Source: Kribbella flavida DSM 17836 (GTDB lineage: Bacteria; Actinomycetota; Actinomycetes; Propionibacteriales; Kribbellaceae). Taken from it: a stretch of 64,000 bases of DNA. The number at the start of each line of letters is the position of its first letter. Position 1 is the first letter of the stretch. Shown piece after piece: positions 41,465 through 49,337 of the stretch. A program made the position numbers and the translations under genes. The stretch lies in NCBI RefSeq assembly GCF_000024345.1, contig NC_013729.1, positions 6,262,001 through 6,326,000 on the forward strand, read 5' to 3'. Under the pieces are notes generated by a model, which saw only the letters and a program-made list of their open reading frames with translations, did no database searches and was not told the DNA's origin.

Positions 41465-42379
41465 TTACTGGTACAGCGAGCCGGTGTTCACGACCGGCTG
41501 CGCGTCTCGGTCGCCGCACAGCACCACCAGCAGGTTGCTCACCATCGCCGCCTTGCGCTCCTCGTCCAGCTCGACCACGTCGTGCTCGGACAGCCGGTCC
41601 AGCGCCAGCTCGACCATGCCGACGGCACCTTCGACGATGCGCTGCCGGGCGGCCACCACCGCACCCGCCTGCTGGCGGCGCAGCATCGCCTGGGCGATCT
41701 CCGGCGCGTAGGCCAGGTGGGTGATCCGGGACTCGATCACGTGCACCCCGGCGGCCTGGACCCGGACCCCGATCTCGGCCGACAACGTCTCGGTGATCTC
41801 GTCGGTGCTGTCCCGCAGCGACAGGCCGCCGTCCTCGGTGTGCACGTCGTAGGGGTAGGAGTTCGCGATGTGCCGGACCGCGGTCTCGGTCTGGATCGCG
41901 ACGAACTCGACGAAGTCGTCCACCTCGAAGGTCGCCTGCGCGGTGTCCTCGACCTGCCAGACCACCACCGCGGCGATCTCGATCGGGTTGCCGTCGGCAT
42001 CGTTCACCTTGGCGACCGCGGTCTCGTGGTTGCGGATCCGGGTCGAGATCGGCTGCCGGACCGAGATCGGGTTCACCCAGCGCAGGCCGTCGGTGCGGAT
42101 CGTCCCGGCGTACCGGCCGAGGATCTGCAGCACCCGGGCCCGGCCCGGCGACACCGCCGTGAGGCCGGCCGCCAGGACCAGGGCGGCCACCAGCAGCGCG
42201 GCCGCGGCCACTCCGAGCGTCGCCTGCTCGCGGGAGATCGCGAGACCGAACAGCACCACGGCGGCCACCAGCAGCAGCACCGACAGCCCCAGCACGGGCC
42301 ACCCGTTCAGATCCCGGGCAGGCCGCTCGGTCACCTTCGGCTTGGGCATCTCCACCATCACGTCGACATCGGTCGTCAT
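41465..42379 (-). CDS. SPFH/band-7 domain membrane protein
   Basis: 304 residues. Two adjacent membrane helices (GLSVLLLVAAVVLFGLAIS and VAAAALLVAALVLAAGL) precede an SPFH domain (about 75-300: SPGRARVLQILGRYAGTIR, RWVNPISVRQPIS, NHETAVAKVNDADGNPIEIAAVVVWQV, VQAAGVHVIESRITHLAYAPEIAQAMLRRQQA). SPFH proteins scaffold membrane microdomains like stomatin and HflK/C. ATG 42379 has AAGGAG 6 nt upstream. First gene of the SPFH-RHH-GPP34 operon. A second, unrelated SPFH-like gene is at 59780-60730. Confidence 0.92.
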   Translation of the reverse strand: MTTDVDVMVEMPKPKVTERPARDLNGWPVLGLSVLLLVAAVVLFGLAISREQATLGVAAAALLVAALVLAAGLTAVSPGRARVLQILGRYAGTIRTDGLRWVNPISVRQPISTRIRNHETAVAKVNDADGNPIEIAAVVVWQVEDTAQATFEVDDFVEFVAIQTETAVRHIANSYPYDVHTEDGGLSLRDSTDEITETLSAEIGVRVQAAGVHVIESRITHLAYAPEIAQAMLRRQQAGAVVAARQRIVEGAVGMVELALDRLSEHDVVELDEERKAAMVSNLLVVLCGDRDAQPVVNTGSLYQ

Positions 42380-42413
42380 CGTCCACTCCTTCGCAGGTCT
42401 ATATCCCGAAGGT

Positions 42414-42428
42414 AGCATAGTGATATCA
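42414..42428 (-). promoter_or_regulatory. Possible promoter/operator of the SPFH operon
   Basis: On the minus strand TGATATCA (42428-42421, an 8-bp palindrome) runs into CTATGCT, of which TATGCT (42419-42414) could be a -10 element; GGGATATAGACC lies just downstream. The stretch is clearly more AT-rich than its surroundings. No matching -35 was found, so the assignment is tentative; the ribbon-helix-helix protein of this operon is the obvious candidate binder. Confidence 0.35.
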
Positions 42429-42501
42429 GTTTTTGGAAGCGGCAATCCTCCGGCCGCCGTCGGTGCCTCGCGAGCTCAGCTGGACCGGCCGAGCACGGCG
42501 G

Positions 42502-43272
42502 TCAGACCGGGCAGGCCAGGGCGGTCAGGGCCTGCTGCCACTCGGTGGACTGCGAGCCGGGCAGTGGGTCGATCGGGCCGTCGTGCCAGGCGTGCACCGG
42601 GCGGATGCCGTGCAGGGCGTTGAGCAGCCAGACCTCGTCGGCCTCGGCCAGTTCCTCCGGGCGGCGGGCGCGTTCGGTGGTCTGCACGCCCCGGGTCGCG
42701 GCCAGGTCGCGGACCAGCGCGGCGGTCACCGACGGCAGGAAGTCGCGGTCGGCCGGCGGGAAGCAGAGCACGCCGTCCTCCCACCAGGCCAGCGCCGAGT
42801 ACGCCGCTTCGACCGCGATGCCGTCGGCATCCATCAGCAGCACCTCGTCGGCGCCGCACTCGGCGGCCGCCTCGGCCTTCAACGCGCCGAGCGCATCGAG
42901 GTCCGGGCCCTTGATCCGTGGCTGCGTGCGCGGATCGGCGCCACTGTGCACCGCGATCCGCACTCGGCCGCCCGGCGTCGGCGCCGGCCGCAACTGCACC
43001 GCCAGCCGCAGCCGGCCGGCTGCGCCCGGGGCAGGGCCGACCTCGTCCCGGGGTGCGGCGACGGCAGCAGCCGACCCGGTCTCGTGGAGCTCGAAGCGGG
43101 GGAACCAGCGACCGAAGCCGGGCAGCCGGCCGACCTGGTCGTCCCAGAACGCCCCGGCGTCCGGCTCACCGGCGGCAGCGCAGGACGAGACGAACCGCTC
43201 ACGGTGCCGGTCCAGGCCGCGCACCCGGCCGTTCACGACGAGGAACGAATCGGCGACGAGCACGGATCTCAC
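42502..43272 (-). CDS. pabC: Aminodeoxychorismate lyase (class IV aminotransferase)
   Basis: 256 residues, fold type IV PLP enzyme. SFLVVNGRVRGLDRHRERF starts the family fold, the PLP lysine is in PRIKGPDLDAL (about residue 134), and GADEVLLMDADGIAVEAAYSALAWWEDGVL is the cofactor-phosphate region. Converts 4-amino-4-deoxychorismate to 4-aminobenzoate and pyruvate for folate synthesis. The GTG start at 43272 overlaps the stop of pabB (GTGA), which supports this role over a general transaminase. Confidence 0.85.
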   Translation of the reverse strand: MRSVLVADSFLVVNGRVRGLDRHRERFVSSCAAAGEPDAGAFWDDQVGRLPGFGRWFPRFELHETGSAAAVAAPRDEVGPAPGAAGRLRLAVQLRPAPTPGGRVRIAVHSGADPRTQPRIKGPDLDALGALKAEAAAECGADEVLLMDADGIAVEAAYSALAWWEDGVLCFPPADRDFLPSVTAALVRDLAATRGVQTTERARRPEELAEADEVWLLNALHGIRPVHAWHDGPIDPLPGSQSTEWQQALTALACPV

Positions 43273-44627
43273 CCGGACCTTCCCAGCGTTGCGGTTGCCT
43301 TCAGCACCATTTCGTCGTACTCCGCGACCGGTTCGGAGTCGAGCACGATCGCGCCGCCGGCCCCGACGACGGTCTCCCGCGGGGTCAGTACGGCGGTCCT
43401 GATCACCACGCTCAAGTCGGCCCGGCCGTCCACGGTCAGGTAGCCGAGCACACCGGAGTACACGCCGCGGGCGCTCGGCTCCAACTCGTCGAGCAGCTCC
43501 ATCGTGCGGATCTTCGGCGCCCCGGTCATCGAGCCGGGCGGGAAGCAGGCCCGCACCGCAGCGACCGCGCCCACGCCGGCCCGCAGCTTGCCGCGGACCG
43601 TCGTGACCAGCTGGTGCATGGTCTGGTAGCTCTCCACCACCATCAGCTGCGGGACCTGGACGCTGCCCGGCTCGCTCACCCGGCCGAGGTCGTTGCGGAT
43701 CAGGTCGACGATCATCAGGTTCTCGGCGCGCGTCTTCTCGTCCTCGGCCAGCGCCTTCGCGACAAGCTGGTCCTGGGCGGGGTCGGCCGAGCGGGGCGCG
43801 GTGCCTTTGATCGGGCGGCACTCGGCCCAGCCGTCGGCGTCCACGGCGAGGAACCGCTCCGGCGACGAGCTGGCCACCGCGATCTCGCCGTACCGGAGGA
43901 AGGCGGCGTACGGTGCGGGGTTGGTCGCGCGCTGCCAGAGGTAGAAGTCGAGCGGGTCGGGCACGGGTGGCAGCCGGACGCGGTTCGTCAGGCAGACCTC
44001 GTAGGTGTCGCCGGCCTCGAGCGCCACCCGGCAGGCGTCGATGCCGGCCAGGTACGTCGCGCGGTCCTGCTCCAGGTGCTGCTCGACGTCCAGCAGCGAG
44101 ATCGCGGGCGGATCGACCCAGCCCATCCATCGGGAGGTCGCTGCCGCTGCGGCGCGGTCGAGCCAGTCCAGCGCCTCCTGGTCGTCCGGGGCGTGCACGG
44201 CGACGAGGTGGCTGCGGCCGCGGTCGTGATCGATCACGACGAAGCGGTTGGCCCAGATCCACAGCGCGTCCGGCGTCGGGGCCTCGTACGCCGCTGCTCC
44301 CCCGGTGAGCGCCTTCAGCTCGTAGCCGAAGTAGCCGACGTAGCCGCCGCTGAAGACGTCGGCCAGCTCCGCCGGTACGTCGGTGCGGCGGGCGGCGAGC
44401 AGCTCCTGGAGCTCGGTGAACACGTCCCCGTCGGTGACGTCGCGGACCAGGACCTCGGCGTCCGGGCCGGCGCTGGTGCCGAGCACCGAGATCCGGCGGG
44501 CGCTGCGGTCGGTCAGGCCACCGTCGAGCCAGAAGGCGACCGGCTCGGCCGCGAACAGCTCGCGGTAGACCGCCTCGCCGTCGGCCGCGTGGTCGACCGA
44601 GCGAACGGACCAGGTCAGTGCGGGCAC
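43269..44627 (-). CDS. pabB: Aminodeoxychorismate synthase component I
   Basis: 452 residues, chorismate-binding family. Motifs in order: GGYVGYFGYELKAL, ASSSPERFLAVDADG, CRPIKGTAPRS (the PIKGT lysine that distinguishes PabB from anthranilate synthase), ENLMIVDLIRNDLGRVSEPGSV, FPPGSMTGAPKIRTMELLDELE, and YSGVLGYLTVDGRADLSVVIRT. Makes 4-amino-4-deoxychorismate from chorismate and glutamine together with a PabA glutaminase that is not in the window. Translationally coupled to pabC. GTG start at 44627. Confidence 0.94.
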   Translation of the reverse strand: MPALTWSVRSVDHAADGEAVYRELFAAEPVAFWLDGGLTDRSARRISVLGTSAGPDAEVLVRDVTDGDVFTELQELLAARRTDVPAELADVFSGGYVGYFGYELKALTGGAAAYEAPTPDALWIWANRFVVIDHDRGRSHLVAVHAPDDQEALDWLDRAAAAATSRWMGWVDPPAISLLDVEQHLEQDRATYLAGIDACRVALEAGDTYEVCLTNRVRLPPVPDPLDFYLWQRATNPAPYAAFLRYGEIAVASSSPERFLAVDADGWAECRPIKGTAPRSADPAQDQLVAKALAEDEKTRAENLMIVDLIRNDLGRVSEPGSVQVPQLMVVESYQTMHQLVTTVRGKLRAGVGAVAAVRACFPPGSMTGAPKIRTMELLDELEPSARGVYSGVLGYLTVDGRADLSVVIRTAVLTPRETVVGAGGAIVLDSEPVAEYDEMVLKATATLGRSG

Positions 44628-44757
44628 AGCAGAACGGTACCCACTGGCCCGCTCACCCCGCCGCCGATCTCATCCCGGCCCGCCGATCCACCCCGCCCGC
44701 CCGCCGGTCCCACGGCCCACCGCCGCCACCCCTGCCGGAACACCGCGCCGACTCTGA

Positions 44758-44836
44758 TGGGTCAACCCGTCGGAGACCGGGTTGGCCCACCACATTTTCG
44801 GTGGCCAACCATGCACCCGGTGGGTTGACCCACCGG
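44758..44836. repeat. Cluster of three overlapping inverted repeats
   Basis: TGGGTCAACCCG (44758-44769) pairs with CGGGTTGGCCCA (44778-44789), one mismatch. GGTTGGCCCACC (44780-44791) pairs with GGTGGCCAACC (44800-44810) with one unpaired base; the two stems exclude each other. CCGGTGGGT-TG-ACCCACCGG (44817-44836) is a perfect dyad. All use variants of GGGTTGACCCA. The cluster lies downstream of the methyltransferase gene and probably includes its terminator. Confidence 0.6.
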
Positions 44837-44851
44837 AGTGCGCGGCAGAGC

Positions 44852-44930
44852 AGGGCGGGGCGTGGGTGGGTCGGGGCGGGGGCGAGGCGGGGCCGGGTGG
44901 GGGTGCTCGGGGCGCGGGTGCGCCGGGGTG
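44852..44930 (+). other. G-run-rich tract (possible G-quadruplex)
   Basis: The + strand carries at least eight runs of three to five G (such as GGGTGGGTCGGGGCGGGGG) in about 80 bases, right after the stop codon of the minus-strand methyltransferase gene. The four-run spacing fits a G-quadruplex on the template strand. With the inverted-repeat cluster it makes up the 307-base gap 44628-44934, which otherwise holds only the pabB promoter. Confidence 0.45.
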
Positions 44931-44934
44931 GGGG

Positions 44935-45708
44935 TCAGGTGAGGGCGAGTTTGGTGCGCAGGGCGGTGATCCGGCGGATCGGGATCGCGATCTCCAGGCC
45001 GCCGCGGTCGCCGGCGCGCTGGGCCAGCCAGGCGGCGGCGTGCTCGCGCCGGTTCTCGGACGTGCCCGGCAGGTAGAGCGCGCCGATCAGCCGGCGGGCG
45101 TCGTCGATGCTGCGCACGGTGTACGCGTACCGCTCGCGCTGACTCTCCATCACGATGAAGCCGGCCCCGCGCAACTGCTCCTTCAGCCCGGACATCTCGC
45201 CCCCGGCGGGAAACTGCGGCCGGGACCGCAGCCGGGTGGTCAGTCCGGTCAGTGTGCGCAGGTCGCCGCGGCGCAACGGCCGGACGGCGGGAATCGTCGC
45301 AGCCAGCACCCCGCCGCGCCGCAGCACCCGGGCCGCCTCCGCGAGCACCTCCGGCAGCGGCTGCAGCACCATCAGCCCCATCGAGCAGGTGACGACGTCG
45401 AACGCCTCGTTGGCGAACGGCAGGCGCAGCGCGTCGGCCTGCACCTTCGGGCCGGGCGCCCCGGCGAGCTGGATCGGATTGTTGTCGACGCCAACGACCC
45501 ACCGCCCGTACAGCTCACGGGAGACCGGACCGTTGCCGCAGGCCAGGTCCAGGACCCGGCGGGCCTCGCCGGAGACGGCCCGAACGAGCCAGCGGTACGG
45601 CGTGTGGTCGCCCGCGACGGCACGGGACAGCAGGGCTTCGGTGCTGCCCGGGGTGGCGGTGTGGAACGCCCGCAGGTAACCGGGCCAGTCGATCGGGTTC
45701 TGAGACAT
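44935..45708 (-). CDS. Class I SAM-dependent methyltransferase
   Basis: 257 residues. Motif I RVLDLACGNGPVSRELY (about residues 51-67), acidic loop VVGVDNNPIQLAGAPG, motif II region FDVVTCSMGLMVLQPLPEVLAEAARVLRRGGVLAATIPAVRP (UbiE/type-11 methyltransferase style). The C-terminal domain contains RERYAYTVRSIDDARRLIGALYLPGTSE, not assignable. Substrate unknown. Start ATG 45708. Single unit, downstream of the IdeR gene on the same strand with a hairpin between. Confidence 0.9.
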   Translation of the reverse strand: MSQNPIDWPGYLRAFHTATPGSTEALLSRAVAGDHTPYRWLVRAVSGEARRVLDLACGNGPVSRELYGRWVVGVDNNPIQLAGAPGPKVQADALRLPFANEAFDVVTCSMGLMVLQPLPEVLAEAARVLRRGGVLAATIPAVRPLRRGDLRTLTGLTTRLRSRPQFPAGGEMSGLKEQLRGAGFIVMESQRERYAYTVRSIDDARRLIGALYLPGTSENRREHAAAWLAQRAGDRGGLEIAIPIRRITALRTKLALT

Positions 45709-45738
45709 CGCGGACAGAGGTTACCCGGTGACCACAGT

Positions 45739-45775
45739 CAGTACCGCATCGAGCGCTCTGGGTACTGCTTTTCTT
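45739..45775. terminator. Hairpin with T-tract between ideR and the methyltransferase gene
   Basis: CAGTACC (45739-45745) and GGTACTG (45761-45767) pair, followed on the + strand by CTTTTCTT. The T-tract reads as a rho-independent terminator for + strand transcription, opposite to both flanking genes; for minus-strand transcripts it is just a hairpin. It could stop antisense transcription, or be an operator of the methyltransferase promoter. Confidence 0.45.
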
Positions 45776-45817
45776 GACACAGGTCTGACCAGGAGTCCCC
45801 GCTTCGGAACGGCCGCC

Positions 45818-46531
45818 TCAGACCAGGCTGACGAAGATGTGCCCGGCGGTCTCGTCGCTGATCACACCGCCGGCGTCCAAGCTGCCGACCAGCACGCCCT
45901 CGGCGTCCAGCATCGAGTCGACCTCGCGGCCGGGCAGCGCGCCGGCGCGGCGCAGCACCGCCATCGCGCTGTCGTCGGTCTGCACCGGCTCGGCGATCCG
46001 GCGGACCAGCACCCGCACGGCGTTGCCGGTGGCCTGGTCGACCACCTTGTCCAGCGGCTCGACGCCGCTGCGGAAGTCGCCGATCGCGGTCGCCCGGCTG
46101 TCCTGCTGCAGCTCCTCCAGACCCGGGATCGGGTTGCCGTACGGCGACTCGGTCGGGTTGTCCAGGATCTTCAGCAGCCGCAGCTCGACCGCGTCGCTCA
46201 TCACGTGCTCCCAGCGGCAGGCCTCCGCGTGCACGTCCTCCCACTCCAGGCCGATCACGTCGACCAGCAGCCGCTCGGCCAGCCGGTGCTTGCGCATCAC
46301 CCGGATCGCCTGCATCCGGCCGACCTCGGTGAGCTCGAGGTGCCGGTCGCCCTCGACCGTGACGAGCCCGTCGCGCTCCATCCGCGCCACCGTCTGACTG
46401 ACCGTCGGCCCGGACTGGTGCAGCCGCTCGGCGATCCGCGCGCGCAGGGGCAGAATGCCCTCTTCTTCCAGTTCGTAGATGGTCCGCAGGTACATCTCGG
46501 TGGTATCGATCAGCTCGCTCACGACAACCAT
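45818..46531 (-). CDS. ideR: Iron-dependent repressor IdeR/DtxR
   Basis: 237 residues with the three-domain DtxR layout. DNA-binding domain: ELIDTTEMYLRTIYELEEEG, RIAERLHQSGPTVSQTVARM. Metal sites: Met in TEMYL, His/Glu in MRKHRLAERLL, and the HAEACRWEHVM cluster with Cys, Glu and His. A C-terminal SH3-like domain follows (QTDDSAMAVLRRAGALPGREVDSM). Iron-loaded dimers bind iron boxes and repress uptake genes; the box at 22452-22482 before the siderophore transporter is a predicted target. Start may be ATG 46531 or GTG 46522 (SELIDTTEM, the usual family start). Divergent from the photolyase. Confidence 0.95.
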   Translation of the reverse strand: MVVVSELIDTTEMYLRTIYELEEEGILPLRARIAERLHQSGPTVSQTVARMERDGLVTVEGDRHLELTEVGRMQAIRVMRKHRLAERLLVDVIGLEWEDVHAEACRWEHVMSDAVELRLLKILDNPTESPYGNPIPGLEELQQDSRATAIGDFRSGVEPLDKVVDQATGNAVRVLVRRIAEPVQTDDSAMAVLRRAGALPGREVDSMLDAEGVLVGSLDAGGVISDETAGHIFVSLV

Positions 46532-46626
46532 TCTCGCCTATACAGGCAACCCTGACCCAATCGCGGCCGACCGGGTCCCGGGTGTTGAAGGGGACTTGAA
46601 AGTTGTGCATCGGCCAGGATGGGGCG

Positions 46627-47940
46627 ATGGCTGCGGTGATGTGGTTCCGGCGAGACCTTCGGCTGGCGGACAATCCGGCGCTGCTGGACGCGGTGGCCGC
46701 CGGCGACGGCCGGGTGGCCGGGGTGTTCGTGCTCGACCCCGCGTTGTGGGACGCGGCGGGCGATCCGCGCCGCGCCCAGCTGCTCAGCTCGCTGCGCAGT
46801 CTGTCCGCGGCGATGGACGGCAAGCTCGTCGTCCGCCGCGGCGATCCGGCCACCGTGATCCCCGAGCTGGCGGCCGAGCTCGGGGCGGCGAGCGTGCACG
46901 TCACCACCGACTATGGCCCGTACGGCGTGCGCCGGGACCAGGCGGTCGAGAACGCGCTGAGCTGCCCGCTCGTCGCCACCGGTTCGCCGTACGCCGTGGC
47001 GCCCGGGCGGATCCTCAACGGCCAGGGCCGGTCGTACCAGGTGTTCACGCCGTACTTCCGCGCCTGGCTCGAGCACGGCTGGCGCCAACCGGCCGAGGCC
47101 CCGGCGACGATCGAGTGGATCGCTGCCCGCGGGGACGCGCTGCCCGCGGCCGGCACGATCGAAGGAGCCGGCGAAGTCGCCGCCCGGGAGCACTGGACGC
47201 AGTGGCTGGCGAGCGTCGGTCAGTACGACGACGAGCGGAACCGGCCCGACCTGGACAGCACTTCGCGGATGTCGGTGCCCTTGAAGTACGGCGAGATTCA
47301 CCCGCGCACGATGCTCACCGACCTGGCCAGGCACCCCGGTGCGGGCGCCGACGCGTACCGGCGCGAGCTGGCCTGGCGCGACTTCTGCGCCGACCTGCTG
47401 GCGCGGTACCCGCAGGCGGCCTGGAAGCCGTTGCGGCCGGAGTTCGAGCGGATGGTCTACGACGAACCGGGCGACGCCTTCACCGCCTGGTGCGAGGGAC
47501 GGACCGGCTACCCGATCGTCGACGCGGGCATGCGGCAACTGGCCGCCAGCGGCTTCGTGCACAACCGGATCCGGATGGTCGTCGCGTCGTTCCTGGTCAA
47601 GGACCTGCACGTGCACTGGAAGTACGGCGCCCGCTGGTTCATGGCCCGGCTGCGCGACGGCGACCTCGCCTCGAACAGCCTGAACTGGCAGTGGGTCGCC
47701 GGCTGCGGCGCCGACCCGTCGCCGTACTACCGCGTCTTCAACCCGATCACCCAGGGCTTGAAGTTCGACCCCGACGGCAGCTACGTCCGCCGCTGGGTCC
47801 CGGAGCTCGCCGACCTGCCCGGCAAGTCCGTGCACGAACCCTGGAAGCTCGCCGCCCCGCCGGCCGGCTATCCCGCACCCATCGTCGACCACGCCGAAGC
47901 CCGGCTGGAGTCCCTGCGCCGCTACGACGCGATCACGTAG
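46627..47940 (+). CDS. phr: Deoxyribodipyrimidine photolyase
   Basis: 437 residues, class I CPD photolyase/cryptochrome family. N-terminal alpha/beta antenna domain (VMWFRRDLRLADNPALL, VHVTTDYGPYGVRRD) and the C-terminal FAD domain with the family signature NRIRMVVASFLVKDLHVHW and WYGARWFM-type segment, then NSLNWQWVAGCGADPSPYYRVFNP (read in parts). Splits UV-induced cyclobutane dimers using blue light. ATG 46627 has GGATGGGG just upstream. A single gene divergent from ideR; together with the AlkA/Ogt operon it gives the region two DNA-repair units. Confidence 0.94.
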   Translation: MAAVMWFRRDLRLADNPALLDAVAAGDGRVAGVFVLDPALWDAAGDPRRAQLLSSLRSLSAAMDGKLVVRRGDPATVIPELAAELGAASVHVTTDYGPYGVRRDQAVENALSCPLVATGSPYAVAPGRILNGQGRSYQVFTPYFRAWLEHGWRQPAEAPATIEWIAARGDALPAAGTIEGAGEVAAREHWTQWLASVGQYDDERNRPDLDSTSRMSVPLKYGEIHPRTMLTDLARHPGAGADAYRRELAWRDFCADLLARYPQAAWKPLRPEFERMVYDEPGDAFTAWCEGRTGYPIVDAGMRQLAASGFVHNRIRMVVASFLVKDLHVHWKYGARWFMARLRDGDLASNSLNWQWVAGCGADPSPYYRVFNPITQGLKFDPDGSYVRRWVPELADLPGKSVHEPWKLAAPPAGYPAPIVDHAEARLESLRRYDAIT

Positions 47941-47953
47941 CCGCCGTCACCTC

Positions 47954-48001
47954 TTGACCAGGCGCTTCCCCCTGCCTGTATTGTGCTAGGTAACTAGGTA
48001 A
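47954..48001 (+). promoter_or_regulatory. Promoter and CTAGGTAA tandem operator of the GntR-ABC operon
   Basis: TTGACC (47954-47959) and TGTATT (47977-47982), 17 bp apart, form a plausible promoter. Immediately downstream CTAGGTAA is repeated in perfect tandem (47986-47993 and 47994-48001), each unit containing the CTAG palindrome, so it can also be read as CTAG-N4-CTAG. It ends 12 bp before the GntR start codon and would block the transcription start when bound. Confidence 0.6.
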
Positions 48002-48012
48002 ATGGGTGACAG

Positions 48013-48405
48013 ATGATTGAGTTCCACCTGGACGGGCGGTCGGGGGTCTCGCCGTACCAGCAGGTCGTGCAGCAGGTGAAGAACGCGTTGCGGCTGGGGT
48101 TGCTGCGGGAGGGCGATCAACTGCCGACGGTGAAGGACGTGGTCGGGCAGCTCGCGATCAACCCGAACACGGTGCTCAAGGCCTACCGCGAGCTGGAGCA
48201 CGAAGGGCTGGTCGCGGCCCGGCCCGGGCGCGGCACCTTCGTGACCCGGACGCTGACCGACCACAGTCTCGCGGCGCACGGTCCGCTGCGGCAGGACCTG
48301 CGGCGGTGGCTGGCCAAGGCCCGCAGAGCGGGTCTGGACGACGACAGCATCGAGGCGTTGTTCCTGACGACCTTTCGGGCCGCCGCTCAGGAGGACATAG
48401 CATGA
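48013..48405 (+). CDS. GntR family regulator, YtrA-like
   Basis: 130 residues. Winged helix FHLDGRSGVSPYQQVVQQVKNALRLGLLREGDQLPTVKDV (read in parts; recognition segment LAINPNTVLKAYRELEHEGLV) and wing RPGRGTFVTRTL, followed by a short C-terminal helical tail without a ligand domain. ATG 48013. Its stop overlaps the ATPase start (ATGA). Probable autorepressor of this ABC operon through the CTAGGTAA sites. Confidence 0.92.
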   Translation: MIEFHLDGRSGVSPYQQVVQQVKNALRLGLLREGDQLPTVKDVVGQLAINPNTVLKAYRELEHEGLVAARPGRGTFVTRTLTDHSLAAHGPLRQDLRRWLAKARRAGLDDDSIEALFLTTFRAAAQEDIA

Positions 48406-49337
48406 CCGCCCCGCCCGCAGTCCCGCCCACGGCAGTGCCCACAGCCCCGCCCACGGCACTGAGCGCCCGAGGTCTGGGCAAGAGGTACGGCCGCCGCTGG
48501 GCGCTGACCGAGTGCACCCTGGACGTCCCGGCCGGCCGCGTCGTCGGCCTGGTCGGCCCGAACGGCGCCGGCAAGAGCACGCTGCTGAACCTCGCCGTCG
48601 GCATGCTCACCCCGACCACCGGCAGCATCGACGTGCTGGGCGCCCCGGCCGGCGGCGGGCAGCTCCCCAAGATCGGGTTCGTCGCCCAGGACACCCCGAC
48701 GTACGCCAGGTTGTCGGTCGCCGACCACCTCCGGCTCGGCGCCCGCCTCAACCCGGCCTGGGACGACTCCCTCGCCCAGGCGCGGATCCAGCGACTCGGC
48801 CTGGACCCGAAGCAGCGCGCCGGCAAGCTGTCCGGCGGCCAGCGCGCCCAGCTCGCCCTCACCCTGGGCATCGCCAAACGGCCCGAACTGCTGATCCTGG
48901 ACGAGCCCGTCGCCGCGCTCGACCCGCTCGCCCGGCGCGAGTTCCTGCAGGACCTGATGGAGGCCGTCGCCGAGCAGGAGCTGAGCGTCGTGCTGTCCTC
49001 GCACCTGGTCTCCGACGTCGAGCGGTCCTGCGACTACCTGGTCGTGCTGGTCGACTCCCGCGTCCAGGTCAGCGGTGACATCGAGACGCTGCTGGCCACG
49101 CACCACCGGCTCACCGGCCCTCGCCGGGACGAGAAGTCGATGCCGCAGCACCAGCACGTGATCTCGGCCAGCCACACCGATCGGCAGTCCACCTTCCTGA
49201 TCCGCACCGACGAGCCGATCCTCGACTCGGCCTGGACGGTCTCGCAGCTCAGCCTCGAGGACGTGGTGCTGGCCTACATGGGCCGCTCGGCGCTGACCCA
49301 GCCCAAGGACCGGCCTGTCCTGGAGGTGCAGCGATGA
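48402..49337 (+). CDS. ABC transporter ATP-binding protein
   Basis: 311 residues. A Pro/Ala-rich N-terminal tail, then Walker A GLVGPNGAGKSTLLNLA, Q-loop FVAQDTPTYARLS, signature LSGGQRAQLALTL, Walker B LLILDEPVAALDP and switch His in SSHLVSDVERSCDYL. The C-terminal domain ends with SLEDVVLAYMGRSAL. Works with the permease encoded directly downstream; ATGA overlaps on both sides show tight coupling with the regulator and permease. Confidence 0.94.
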   Translation: MTAPPAVPPTAVPTAPPTALSARGLGKRYGRRWALTECTLDVPAGRVVGLVGPNGAGKSTLLNLAVGMLTPTTGSIDVLGAPAGGGQLPKIGFVAQDTPTYARLSVADHLRLGARLNPAWDDSLAQARIQRLGLDPKQRAGKLSGGQRAQLALTLGIAKRPELLILDEPVAALDPLARREFLQDLMEAVAEQELSVVLSSHLVSDVERSCDYLVVLVDSRVQVSGDIETLLATHHRLTGPRRDEKSMPQHQHVISASHTDRQSTFLIRTDEPILDSAWTVSQLSLEDVVLAYMGRSALTQPKDRPVLEVQR

